Assembly (NCBI GenBank): GCA_028023455.1
Contig: JAQFVV010006626.1
Coordinates: 498,001 to 562,000 of the forward strand
Direction: 5' to 3'
Source of the DNA: Epiperipatus broadwayi
Lineage: Eukaryota > Onychophora > Udeonychophora > Euonychophora > Peripatidae
DNA: 64,000 nt
A program made the translations under genes and the position numbers. Shown here piece after piece: positions 14,083-24,754 of the stretch (positions are counted from its first letter, which is position 1; the number at the start of each line of letters is the position of its first letter). The notes below the pieces were generated by a model. It ran no database searches. It was given only the letters and a program-made list of their open reading frames with translations, and was not told the origin of the DNA.

Positions 14083-14103
14083 ATGCCTTAAGTATGGGCG
14101 CCA
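14083..14103 (-). promoter_or_regulatory. Primer-binding site
   Basis: Immediately inside the 5' LTR, the minus strand reads TGGCGCCCATACTTAAGG. TGG complements the CCA end of a tRNA. The first eight bases, TGGCGCCC, equal the start of the lysine-tRNA primer site used by many LTR elements; the following bases diverge, so the primer tRNA is not assigned. Confidence 0.8.
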
Positions 14104-16047
14104 TGTATAACGGGACGATCCTTTTCAGGACTCGAGGAAGTCGCATCTAACTATAGTCGGACTTTGAGTCTTCTTATAGAATGCCATGGATGATGTGATT
14201 TAAAATATAATCCAATTCACTCCTCTATTAATAACCTCGTTACTCTCGGAATTCGAGCTCAGAGTAGAAATTTGCAATCGACTCTCTTCAGGCATTTCCA
14301 CAAATATCCCATAGTAATGATAAATTTAGTATAAGCTATATATAACTTTCTTATAAATATTAAATCACTAAGTTGATTCAATATATATATATATATGCAT
14401 GAGTATGTATATTTATAATTATTGGTTTTATAAAATGACTAAATAAAATAAACAAACGAGACCTGTTTAATTTTAAAATCAAGTTTAACACATTTTAATC
14501 CGTAATAAAAACAAAAATATTATCACATAAAAATATTAAAATTTAGAATTATAATCTGTGCTTATATATATACACTAATAAATTATTTAATATTAAAAAA
14601 AAGAATGTAATCATTTACATATATATAATTTAAAATCATGTGTATAATAAATAATACACATGATACATTATAAATCTACGTATTGTCATTAAAATGATTC
14701 AGTGTGTGTTATATGCCTATATAAGATAACATCCATTCACACTAGATTAATAATAGAATGTATTCTGATATTAGTTATGTATGTTTAAAAAGAAATTATG
14801 TTAATTGTCAGGTAAGATTCAATTTGGAATATAATAAAACTTACTTCCAAATTGAAATAATTTAAAAATTATTACCTTAGTCAGCCGTCATTTCCATCAG
14901 AGTATATATCAAAATATCAACATCTAAATTTTATTAAATAAATAAAAAAAATAAAATGTTCATCTTATCAGTTCTCCACTTTAATATACGAAGTAATTTT
15001 TCTAAGTAAATATAATTATCCACAAAGGAAATAAAGTTTAAGGGTTATTAAAATACACAATGAAGTAATCCAAGACGAGAAAGAATAACGGTTTTATATC
15101 CCTCCTTAGATGAAATAAAATGACGATGAATGTTGAAACATAAAGTTCATTGATCATCCTTCGAAGAGGCAATCCAGATATTCATTCTTTAAATATTTGC
15201 GTAGTAAAATATTTAACATCTTCTTCAATATAATACTCCAATATTAAGGCAGCTTTTTAAATGAGAATTACGATGATTATATTCTAGGCATTGATTAAGT
15301 AGGAATAAATTTACATGTTCAGGTTTAAAACATCAGCAGAAATCCTTGGCATAAATTATCTAGCCAAAGAACATCTTTATAAATTTTTGTCTTCTTAAAT
15401 ATATATTTTGTAAACTCATTTCGAAGACGTTGATAACTTTTATAACCTTGTTAATTTCAATGATTATTTTTTTATAGTTCTTTATAATATTAAAAGGCAG
15501 TAAATTAATTACTTGAAGCAGGTTTTAAAATATTGAATCTTCTTTTTTTTCTCTAAATGTGTTCTAAATTCGAACACATTTAAATTTACAGACGTAGTTC
15601 TTGCCTTGATAACTAAATAGAAGATTATTGTTATAACAATATTAGTTCGTTTTTATACTGGATTAATTTCTGCAAGCATATCACATAATCATGCTCACGC
15701 TCTCTATTGTTTAAAATATACAATTTGTAATGAACCCCAAACGTTTATTTCCTTTGTTTCAACTGATAAAAATGCAATGTTGACTTAAGGCTTTGTCAAA
15801 TGTCAAGTTTTGGTTAATAAAAAAAAATACTATTAGTTGGAAACATTTATTTATGTGTGTGTATAAACAAATTAGAATTATTCATTTTTAGAATTATTCT
15901 TTTAATACTAACTAGTTTATGTATATAGCTGATACATGAAAAGCTTAAGATAGGTGTAAGTTATTTATATCTGTTGATTCGATATAGGCACAGTTAAATT
16001 CACAAAGAAACACAAATTGTTTTAGGTGAGGCTCATATGGTACTCTC

Positions 16048-16050
<3 letters not shown>
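14104..16050 (-). repeat. 5' LTR (upstream LTR of the minus-strand element)
   Basis: Direct repeat partner of 8885-10842. On the minus strand it opens TGTGAGAG and closes GTTATACA. It is directly followed by the primer-binding site. Differences from the other LTR are sparse and many are C/T or G/A transitions at CpG positions. One short indel cluster lies near 14366-14395. Confidence 0.92.

Positions 16051-16133
<83 letters not shown>
16051..16133. repeat. (AT)n microsatellite, LTR element insertion site
   Basis: An uninterrupted AT dinucleotide tract begins exactly at the outer edge of the right LTR. The left LTR flank is also AT repeat, so this tract is probably the pre-insertion target. 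Confidence 0.95.
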
Positions 16134-16137
<4 letters not shown>

Positions 16138-16302
16138 CAAACAGTTTAAATGAGCAAACAGTTTAAACTTTGTGGCTAATTATTCTTAAGTGCAAAATAT
16201 AAAATGTGCTAGCATGCACAAGCACACAAAGGTGAAAAAAAAAAGAAATGTAATATATATATATATATATTTATTTTATTTTAATATATATATATATATT
16301 TA

Positions 16303-16350
16303 ATTAAGTGGCTAAGCACTTTAAAGAGTCAGAGCCCTCATATTAATAGC
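16303..16350 (-). other. Hammerhead-like motif downstream of Penelope endonuclease
   Basis: Minus strand: AATATGAGGGC, TCTGA, CTCTTTAAAGTGCTTAGCC. It matches the pattern at 18659-18700 and in both arms of the 52821-53181 palindrome, with consensus ATGAGAGC, loop, CTCT, GAAAGYGCTT. The layout (xAUGA, short stem, GAAA, self-complementary AGYGCT) resembles a hammerhead core, but the 5' CUG of CUGAUGA is not preserved in any copy. Penelope-like elements are known to carry hammerheads in their terminal repeats, which makes the placement suggestive. Confidence 0.35.
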
Positions 16351-16496
16351 CATTTTGTAATTAGACAAGAAATTGCTTAGGAGCGATGTAAATTTATGCA
16401 AATGCGATAGTTACTTATTCCATTTTCTGTTGCTTTTGTCGCAAGAGTCTTTTCTATTTATGATGTTGCTATCTTTAGTGATAGTGTAAGCCTCTT

Positions 16497-16854
16497 TTAT
16501 ATTCCTTTTGAGATCATGTCACTCTCTGCAAACCACCACTGGATCTCTAGGTTGGCAATTGTGACCAGCTGATGTATGGTGCTGTGCAAAAACTGAACTA
16601 TAAGAAATGTCCACCAATGCTTTATTATAGGAGTATGTATGTTGGGATAGCCTAGTGGACAAAGAGGTCCTGGTCTCACCATAATATGATGATTTACAAT
16701 ATTTTTCAGGGTAGGCAATACTATAGATCACTTGAGGTGTCAGCGAAGGTGTTAGGCAGTCTTTACTGTTATTGATTAGTTTGTTGGAGTTGGGAAGTGT
16801 GTGAAAGAATAGATGATATTTATTATTGAATATATTGTAAAAACATTTACACAC
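16497..16854 (-). pseudogene. Penelope-like element GIY-YIG endonuclease remnant
   Basis: The main frame (111 codons, minus strand) contains VIYSI followed by SSYYGETRTSLSTRLSQH, the VxYxI...YxGET...R..H signature of the GIY-YIG endonuclease at the C-terminus of Penelope-like elements. Then come a variable stretch, SSVFAQHHTSAGH (the conserved 'S.l..H....GH' segment), and VVCRESDMISKGI, reached by a shift into an overlapping frame. The shift and the lack of any upstream reverse transcriptase show a 5'-truncated, dead copy. Penelope-like retroelements use this endonuclease for target cleavage. A hammerhead-like motif lies downstream on the same strand (16303-16350). Confidence 0.75.
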
Positions 16855-17970
16855 ATTAGTCAGATAAGGGAGTAGATATCTTTCCTTGTCTGTGTGTATA
16901 TATTATGTTTTACAATAGGTTTTTTTTATCAAAAAAATAGTTATAGTACAATAGTGATGTTAGTTAGTGAAAGAAAAAAAAAAGGAATATATTATTTTCA
17001 AATGTAATTTATTTGATTGTAAAGTGATATAATTTATTTTGAAAAAAAATTATTTTATTTTTAGAATTTTAAAACAATTGGTATGCAAATATTTTTAGAA
17101 TAATAATAGTGTGTCAGTAACGTATAAAACATTATCAAATGGTAATGCATAGCTTCAGAAGACGTTTAATGATTGCTATTGTTATTTTCTAGCTTATTAT
17201 CTAAGAAATAATGCAAACTTTAGCCTAACATTCCTGAAAATGTTTTTCTATTCATCTTTTGATTCCTTATTCAATGCAGTAAAAAAAAAATAGATGTGGA
17301 GGAAAAGAAATCCAATCTTTCGTCTGAAGCCCTATGGCTTTGCAAGCTATCTAATGTCAATGTCATCAGACAAAATATCATCTAACAAAAAATAAACAGG
17401 CTTCAAAGAACTTGCACTATTGATTGCTTATGAAAAAAATCCAGAGTTTAAAATAACAAACAAATTTATAATTTAAAGCTCTTATGTAATATGTTTATGA
17501 ACATTTTTTCAAATTTAAAAAGGTCTATTGAAGAATTATAATTGCATAATAATAATAACAACATTCTATCATCTTTATAAACTTTACATCGATATTTTGT
17601 CCTTTGATAAAATTCTACAACTCAAATCAATTACACTGGAGATCACCATGAAAAGATGTTTATTTTGTTTATTTTTATATTATCTTTAATTTATTTATTT
17701 TGTATTAATATATATATATGAGTTTAACATTTCCTCTAAAAAAAAAGATTTATTTTAGTTTTCTCATTTCCAGATGTTTAAACAAGGAAGGATGAAATCA
17801 TGAAAATACATTAGTTAATTTTACACTTAGTGGCAGTTATGCTTTTCTACACACAGGTACATTTAGAGCATATTTAAAGTATGCGTAAATGATAATTATT
17901 AAATTTATTGTTTTGAATTTTATATTTACATAATAATAGTATTTATTAATTTTAAAAATATTATAATATA

Positions 17971-18098
17971 TAGGGTATATGGGCACAGACTTTCACACAA
18001 CCCACCACTTTCCACCCTATCTCATAACACTGATACACTTTAACACATATATGTTGAAAAGATAAATAATCATCAATATATATATTTCATGCTAAAAC
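17971..18098 (-). mobile_element. tRNA-like SINE, family B copy 1
   Basis: Shares an ordered block structure with 34954-35088 (same strand) and 49272-49400 (opposite strand): AGACTTTCACACRACCCAC, then a CATCTCATA segment, then CACATATATGTTGAAAA and GATAAATAATCATCAATAT. The copy at 34954 preserves a B box; this one has lost it. Confidence 0.6.
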
Positions 18099-18658
18099 AG
18101 CAATACGTTTTAATGGTTCACATGATTATAAGTAATATGTGCATCTTTACTTATATGACATTTTATTTATATGTATACCATCATTATGGATATTTCACTT
18201 ATTGCAATTACATAGCACACAAACATATTTAAAATTTAAACCCCCAATAAATAATGAAATACAGCTGATTTCTACCATTATCTGAAGGTTTTTTGATCAT
18301 ATATTATTGTTGTTACACTAGCTGTTTATTCATTTTTATTTAGTTGAATGACCTGATTAGATTCTTAATGAAATAAGGCCAATGTCTAATTTTTTTAATA
18401 GACTAGAAATCATACTTCAACCATGAATATTCTAGTTGAACTATATCTTAAGCCATTTTATACTTTTAATAAAAACAAAGACAATCTTATTTATTATATT
18501 TATGAAGCAAATCCATATTTATGTTATACATCATATGTTACATACAATTACATACACACAAATATATACTTTATTTATGATAATTTATTTTCTTAGAAAA
18601 TTGGTGAGTGTGCTAATACACAGCTGAAGAGAAGTTTGAGCTTTTTGAACAATAATAT

Positions 18659-18705
18659 AAGCTAAGCACTTTCGAGAACTTGTTCTTTTATATTCATAGC
18701 TAGGA
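18659..18705 (-). other. Hammerhead-like motif, solitary
   Basis: Minus strand reads CTATGAATATAAAAGAAC, AAGTTCTC, GAAAGTGCTTAGC: a short self-pairing AGAAC/GTTCT stem followed by GAAAG and AGTGCTT. It aligns with 16303-16350 and the 53-kb palindrome arms. No intact CUGAUGA box. Confidence 0.3.
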
Positions 18706-19190
18706 TAAAACTGTGATGTATTGTGATTGTATAAGTAGTAGTAGAAATTTAAATTTGAGTGAAATTATTAAATATTAATGAGTGTCATAAAGTCCATTTT
18801 TTAGAGAGAGGAAATCTGAAGAAATTTTGTTTAATTAAATCAGTTTATAAATTGTAAGTAAATGACAAAATATTTTATTTATTATGTAAAAATTTAATTA
18901 ACAATTTTTATTAATTAAACTTGATTTTGTATTTTTATTTATTTAATAAAGATCATACTTATTTAATATTTGGTCATTCACACACATATTCTGATATTTA
19001 TATATTGTTTGTTTATTTATAGAGATTAAGTGGAGATATAATAATTTAACCATGGCATCTAAATGGAATGTTAAATTCGCACATATATTACAGCATATTT
19101 ACATAAGATGTAATAGATATATCAAGATTTACTTCATATTGTACTTATTGGCTAAACTCATATTATCACAATCATACAATTTTTTATTTT

Positions 19191-19354
19191 TTATAAAGAG
19201 CTCGCAAATAAGCTCTTAACAAAATTTTCAGAATATCCTTCACCCCAGACTGGTTTCTGCTACTGACTTTGTCAGTGAGTTCCAGGATATTCAAACATTG
19301 GGGTTGAAAATATTCTGCAAAGCTTGTTAAGAGCTTATTTGTGAGCTTTTTATA
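19191..19354. repeat. Fold-back repeat with decayed hammerhead core
   Basis: Arms of about 46 bases (19191-19236 and 19309-19354) are inverted copies with few mismatches, sharing GCTCTTAACAA, AATAAGC and AGAATAT. The loop holds, on the minus strand, CTCACTGAC, GTAGCAGAAACCAGTC and TGGGG. This is the F1/F2 ribozyme core with CUGAUGA reduced to CUGACAA, but GAAAC and GTC kept. It is a small fold-back element derived from a ribozyme-bearing repeat. Confidence 0.7.
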
Positions 19355-21020
19355 AAACATTTGTAATACAAGCTTATTTAAATTAGGTCATGTGATATCT
19401 GACTTGATTTATTTGTAATTATTTATTTAAATGAAATGTAGTTTGGATGCCATAAACTGCACCCTTTGGTTCTCCTTTAATAACTACCTTCATTGAATAC
19501 ACACACACACACACCACTAGCCAGTAGCCTCAACATAAACATTACTCTTATTATGTACAGTTACAACATATATATATATATATAATGAAAATGATCATAT
19601 ATTTTCATCACAATATAATGGAATAAAAGACTTATTCTGATAAATCACCAAAATATGAAGAAATGGTTTTATTTATGTCTTTTTCCTAGAGCTACTGTTA
19701 ATAGATGTAATCAAAATGCTAATATTGATCAATTACCATTTAATTAAATTACAACTAATGTGATATTTTCCTCGTTTTAGAGCAAATGTATCAAAGGAGT
19801 TGCCCCCAGGTATACTGATTATATATTTCCACACTAATTGAGCACCTAAATCAAGAGGTATCCCCATTTTTTTGCTATTTTTAATCCCAATTGTAAGAAC
19901 AAATGACCTAAACATATGAATCATATAAGCTCACTACTTAATAATAAACAATGAGCTAATATCTCAAATTCTTTTTACAAATCTCTGAGACTTGTGAATA
20001 TTAATAATATAATCATTAGTGGGAATAAGAAACTAAATTTCAAGCTAAAAGAAAAAACAAATGATTGCTTATTTGTCTGACAAATCATGAGGATGTAGTG
20101 TAGGCTTCTATAGAAAAGCTTATTTTAATATTTCCAGAAAAGCATACTTAAATATTCCATTTCATTTCTTATTATGAACTTATTTTTTTCGATATTAACT
20201 GGAATCAACAACATTTAATAGTATGAATGTTGCAACTTAAATATTACTGATCTGAAGTATTTAAGTTATATTTGCAAAATTGTTTAAATGTAGAATGCAT
20301 AAATAATAGTCACATCAATTCTATCCAAGGGCCAGCAAGTAAAATGAAAAAATAGTGACAGTCTTAATTCTTCCACGGGTATGATCTACATTAGACACAT
20401 ACTAAGAAATGAACCATATCAACTAATATTATTTAAGAGATGTCATTAAAATATAAGATGATTCATTTTAGTTAAATTATTATGAAAACACTTTCATTGC
20501 ATCAGGACACTGTAAAAGTAGACATCATGCTTAAAGTATTTTTAAATATACACTATTTTAAAGTATCGTCATTCATTTGACTAAAATATAATAAATAATA
20601 CACACTTGACAAAATTATTATAGAATTGTAATTTTCAGATCAGAACTTTGATAATTTTGAAGTAAGAGAATTAATATTGGTAATAATTGTTGCCTTGTAT
20701 TGATATTTTTTCTTCTTTTTTATGGTATATAAATAACCTTAAATAATAAATTGACAATTTGCACAAAATTATAACTTCATCCACTTAGACATAGTGCTAA
20801 AATAGTATCTATATTTTTCTATTTTACTTTGCATAACTGTTTTCTATCACATTACAACCATAAATATAATTACACATTTTATTACAAAATCATATAATAA
20901 AAAATACAGAAATTAATACAAATTAATGCTTCCTGTGCATTTACAAATAATATATTTCTTGGTGTATAGTTATAATGATATAATGTTTTTTTTTTTATAC
21001 TGCAAACAAATTTAAACAAA
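19355..21020. other. Unannotated AT-rich region
   Basis: Contains a short (CA)n at 19500-19514 and (AT)n at 19567-19583. No gene or family member recognised. A 63-codon minus frame at 19733-19924 is not recognised. Confidence 0.5.
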
Positions 21021-21289
21021 CCCATTGGTCAGACCCTTTTCATTTGAATTTATTTAAATAGCTTGATGTTTTTCACTTTCATTATTAATTGTTGTGAAAC
21101 TGGTATAATCCATAAGAATGGGCAATTGTTAATATTTTATAGCTTATTTCTATGTCCCATTGGTCAGACCCTTTTCATTTGAATTTATTTGAATAGCTTG
21201 ATTTTTTTCACTTTCATTATTAATTGTTGTGAAACTGGTATAATCCATAAGAATGGGCAATTGTTAATATTTTATAGCTTATTTACTAT
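21021..21289 (+). repeat. Tandem duplication, 135-bp period
   Basis: Two head-to-tail copies beginning CCCATTGGTCAGACCC at 21021 and 21156 are nearly identical over about 130 bases. This is a recent local duplication of otherwise unique DNA. Confidence 0.93.
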
Positions 21290-21743
21290 GTTTTCTGCAT
21301 TGATTATTTACAGACTAGATCAGAGTTTTATTTACTTTTATATTTTTATTTAAGTATGAGTTAAAGTTATGATTGAATATATATGGAAGCAAAAAAAAAA
21401 AGAGACTATTCTGCTTGATTGTTTAAAATTTTTAAAAACGTGTTTGTAGTATAAACTTTTTATAATCTATTATTACATTTTGGAAACTATACACAAAAAA
21501 TATACAAGATCCATTTAAAACCTGAATAAAGTTCACCATTTTTGTCTAGTGCACTTTTAACTGAGTTACATTAATCCTAATCATTTTTCATACTACATTT
21601 CCTCAAGCTATTGCATACCAAAATTTTCAACATTATTATTATATTATAAAACATGAATTCATATATGTGGAAAAGAAAGCTATTTTTTAAAAAAAATATA
21701 TATTACATGATCACTATCTCATACTAGCACATAATTGTTATTA

Positions 21744-21905
21744 AACAAGGCAAAACTCTCTCCATACAGTAGTCTCCATATTAGTCTGGGGATATTGGAT
21801 GAGTAGGCACTAGATAGGGATTTTATGCACAAGCCTTCTGACATCCATTGATTACTCTGATTGGCACAGGGTGGCACTACTGTATGGAGAGAGTTTTGCC
21901 TTGTT
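21744..21905. mobile_element. F2 repeat, short copy with inverted ends
   Basis: Bounded by inverted AACAAGGCAAAACTCTCTCC / GGAGAGAGTTTTGCCTTGTT ends with CATACAGTAGT inside. The interior runs TTAGTCTGGGGATATTGG (3' half of the ribozyme core, from the stem III/cleavage site through stem I), then the F2 body GTAGGCACTAGAT... GCATCCATTGATTACTCT... GGCACTACTGTATGG. The 5' half of the ribozyme (CTGATGA, GAAA) is missing. Confidence 0.75.
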
Positions 21906-24750
21906 TAAAAAATATATACTTAAAGAATACAAGTATACATATAAATACTAGAAAGTAACATATTAACAAAGTGTTATGGGTTTTCAAATGAAATTATGAA
22001 TCACTAAGAAAACATTATAGAAGTGATTGCAACATAAATTGGATAATAAATTTAAGTTTTGGTCAAAGATCAAGCTTAAAACATCAGTATGAATATGTGT
22101 AAAAATTACATAAAGTTGTCAAATATGGATTTGTCAATGGAATTTCAGCCCATGTTAGAATTTGGACTAAAGTTTGTGGTAGATGATTGAAGAAAAACCT
22201 TAATTGAAGAATTATTTTTGAGATTAAAACTATTTATGATTTTTTGCAGAAAAAGACACGTTGTGATTAAACAACTTTGTCCAAAGTAAATGCAATCACT
22301 CATATTTTTGATATGATATTATGTGATAGCAGTGATTTTTAAAATAGATTTGTTTTGATTAATAAAATATATTTGATTCTAAAATACAAAAGCAGATTGA
22401 TAAATTGAAGTTTGAAAGAATCAATGTGTATAATTTAAAAGTAATGAAAGATAAATGATCAGTTTTGTGTTTTTATATTAGGAAAAACATATACAAGAAG
22501 TTCATATTTAAAGTTTCATTTTTTAACCACATTAGTACTGTAATTATTTGCTAACAATAAATTGTATAAATCATAAAAAGCTCTGAAGTAGTGGTAAATG
22601 GTTACATATAATATGAGATTTTGTAATGTTGTTTGTAAAGTCTACTCTGATTTCATAAAAATATTAAATTCTTTTAAATAGTTTAGAACTGTATTGTGGC
22701 AATAATTTGATATGCATGTGTGTGTGTGTGTCTGTTTGTAAATTATTAATAATCTATAAATATTATCAAAAATCTTTTGTTGAGTTATGGTGTTAGTAAG
22801 CATAATTAAAATTTGATTAAAGATTCACTGGATTGGATAGATCAAGATATTATCACAGGCTATTCAAATGAATTCTTTCAAATAACGTAAATGTTCACAA
22901 ATTAATTTGATACCTGTATTTATTTGAAGTATATTGTCAAAGATAGCTTATTCTATAAAACTGTTATGGCACAATTAATTCTAAATAACCATTTCACAGG
23001 CGAATCAGCCATATTGAATATTTAAAAAAATATGTTAAACCACAATTTGTATAATAACTTAAGTTTGTATTATTTAAAATGACATATATATATATATATA
23101 TTCCTGTCTTTCACTGATGATAGCAAATAGCTTGAAATCATGATCTGAAAGTGGAATTATAGTTAGAGATAGTGAATGCTACTCTGACATTTATGTAAAC
23201 AAAACATACGCTTGATCGGTGTTTTTGGTAGAACGCCATCTGTGGACATATATATATATATTGTTTGAAACATAAAACCCCAAAGTATGTAATTAAGCTG
23301 AAAAATATATAGCCATTGATATTCAAAGTAATTAAAAAAGAATATTTTTTTTTATATTTATAGTAATTATTTTCATATTATTTCATAAATTCTAAATTTT
23401 TATGCATAAAAATTAAAATTATACTTTTGTTAATAAATTATTTGCATTCATCATTAAATTTCCAATAAATTGATATATATTAACACTTACCTAAGGTAAT
23501 TCATCACTTGAACAGTTTGTAGAATAAAGATAATAGTACCTTTTATTTTTCCTAGTTTCCCTTCAAAATGTTTTTCCATACAGGGGTTTGCAATTAATAT
23601 GTCACCCCTAATAATGTGTAGTTAATAGTGATCAATAATTAGTATAATTTGAATATTATAATAAAGAACTTCAATAAAGTTTGCAATTGATTAAAAATTA
23701 CTACTAAAATAGTTGCTATATACAAAATAAAATAATAAAACAAAATAAAAAGTGAATGAAATACTAAATTCATTATAGAATTAAACTTGAAAAACATAAT
23801 TTAGTGATTTAGAGTCAGTGTAATGTAGGTTTATTTATCCTACTTGTCAGCTTGTAGCAAACACTTCATCTTGTTAGATAGAATTTACCTAAAATATAAA
23901 ATCAAGTGATTATTACATAATGATAGATACAATTGAAATAATACTGCAACCAGATGCAAATGCAGCTTACTGATTAGAGCTATGGATGAGCATGTACATC
24001 GGGAGTTCTTATCCAAACTGGCATGCTAGTTGACACTCCTGCAGAAGTGTTGTGATGTTTTTTGAGATGTGTCATCTATCACACTTTCACTGTGATAAAT
24101 AGCTAGACTACCCAGACATTAGCCAGTATAAGAAGTTATATCTTTGCCTGTATACTACACATCCATTAAAGCTATCTGCACATACACACCATTTGAATAC
24201 ATTCTTTAAAGGTTTTGATGGCTTATATTGCTTCATTCTACTATGACCAGTATATTTATGAATCAACAGCTAACTCTCTTTGCATTTGATATGCAGCTTT
24301 GGAATTTACATTGCAGTAGTCTCTAATCAGCTTAAGTTTATATATTCTGTCAAAATCTTTACTTTTAGCATTTGGCATATTTTTGTTATTATTAAAATGC
24401 AGACAAGACATTATAGAAAAAAGTCTAAATCAGGTCATAATATTTGCAAAATATGTTTGTCTTTGTCTCACAGAACTTCAGATATAATTTAATTCATATA
24501 CTGGACTTCTAGAGGCAAGGCCCACTACCATGCCAACAAATGCAAATAATTCATGATGTAAATTTACACAATTATGAGCTATTTTTTGATCAGCATATAT
24601 AATAATAATTTTTTCATATATATTTTTACAAATATAAATTAAAATAATAATTTAAAAAATATATAAAATTAAATACTTACTAGTGGAAAGTTTCACCCAA
24701 TAATGTTCCCTTGTAACATAGACTGAGAAGCTTGGTAAAATCTTGCATTT
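21906..24750. other. Unannotated AT-rich region
   Basis: A short (GT)n at 22718-22731 and (AT)n tracts at 23083-23100 and 23247-23261. The stretch 23.9-24.5 kb is less AT-rich but shows no domain in any frame. No supported gene. Confidence 0.5.
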
Positions 24751-24754
24751 TTTC

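Larger units (their letters stand above)
8885..16050 (-). mobile_element. Gypsy-like LTR retrotransposon, RT-less derivative
   Basis: Two near-identical direct repeats of about 1.95 kb bound a 3.26-kb interior. Read on the minus strand, the upstream LTR (16050 to 14104) starts TGTGAGAG and ends TTATACA, giving the canonical TG...CA. It is followed at once by a primer-binding site starting TGGCGCCC (14103 downward), and a polypurine tract precedes the other LTR (10862 to 10843). Both outer flanks are AT dinucleotide sequence, consistent with insertion into an (AT)n microsatellite, which hides the exact target duplication. The interior holds a 502-codon coiled-coil ORF and a broken integrase C-terminus. 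No aspartic protease, reverse transcriptase, RNase H or integrase catalytic core was found, so the copy must be non-autonomous. High LTR identity indicates a fairly recent insertion. Confidence 0.9.
16855..19190. other. Unannotated AT-rich region with one SINE and one ribozyme-like motif
   Basis: Apart from the entries at 17971-18098 and 18659-18705, I see only AT-rich sequence. 17310-17400 contains CTGAAGCCCTATGG near CTTTGCAAGC, vaguely like the Penelope-associated ribozyme motif, but it is too degenerate to call. Confidence 0.5.

Noticed and set aside
17310-17400. CTGAAGCCCTATGGCTTTGC as another hammerhead
   Set aside because: The GAAA box is GCAA and the A of CUGANGA is replaced; stem III and a cleavage triplet cannot be placed.
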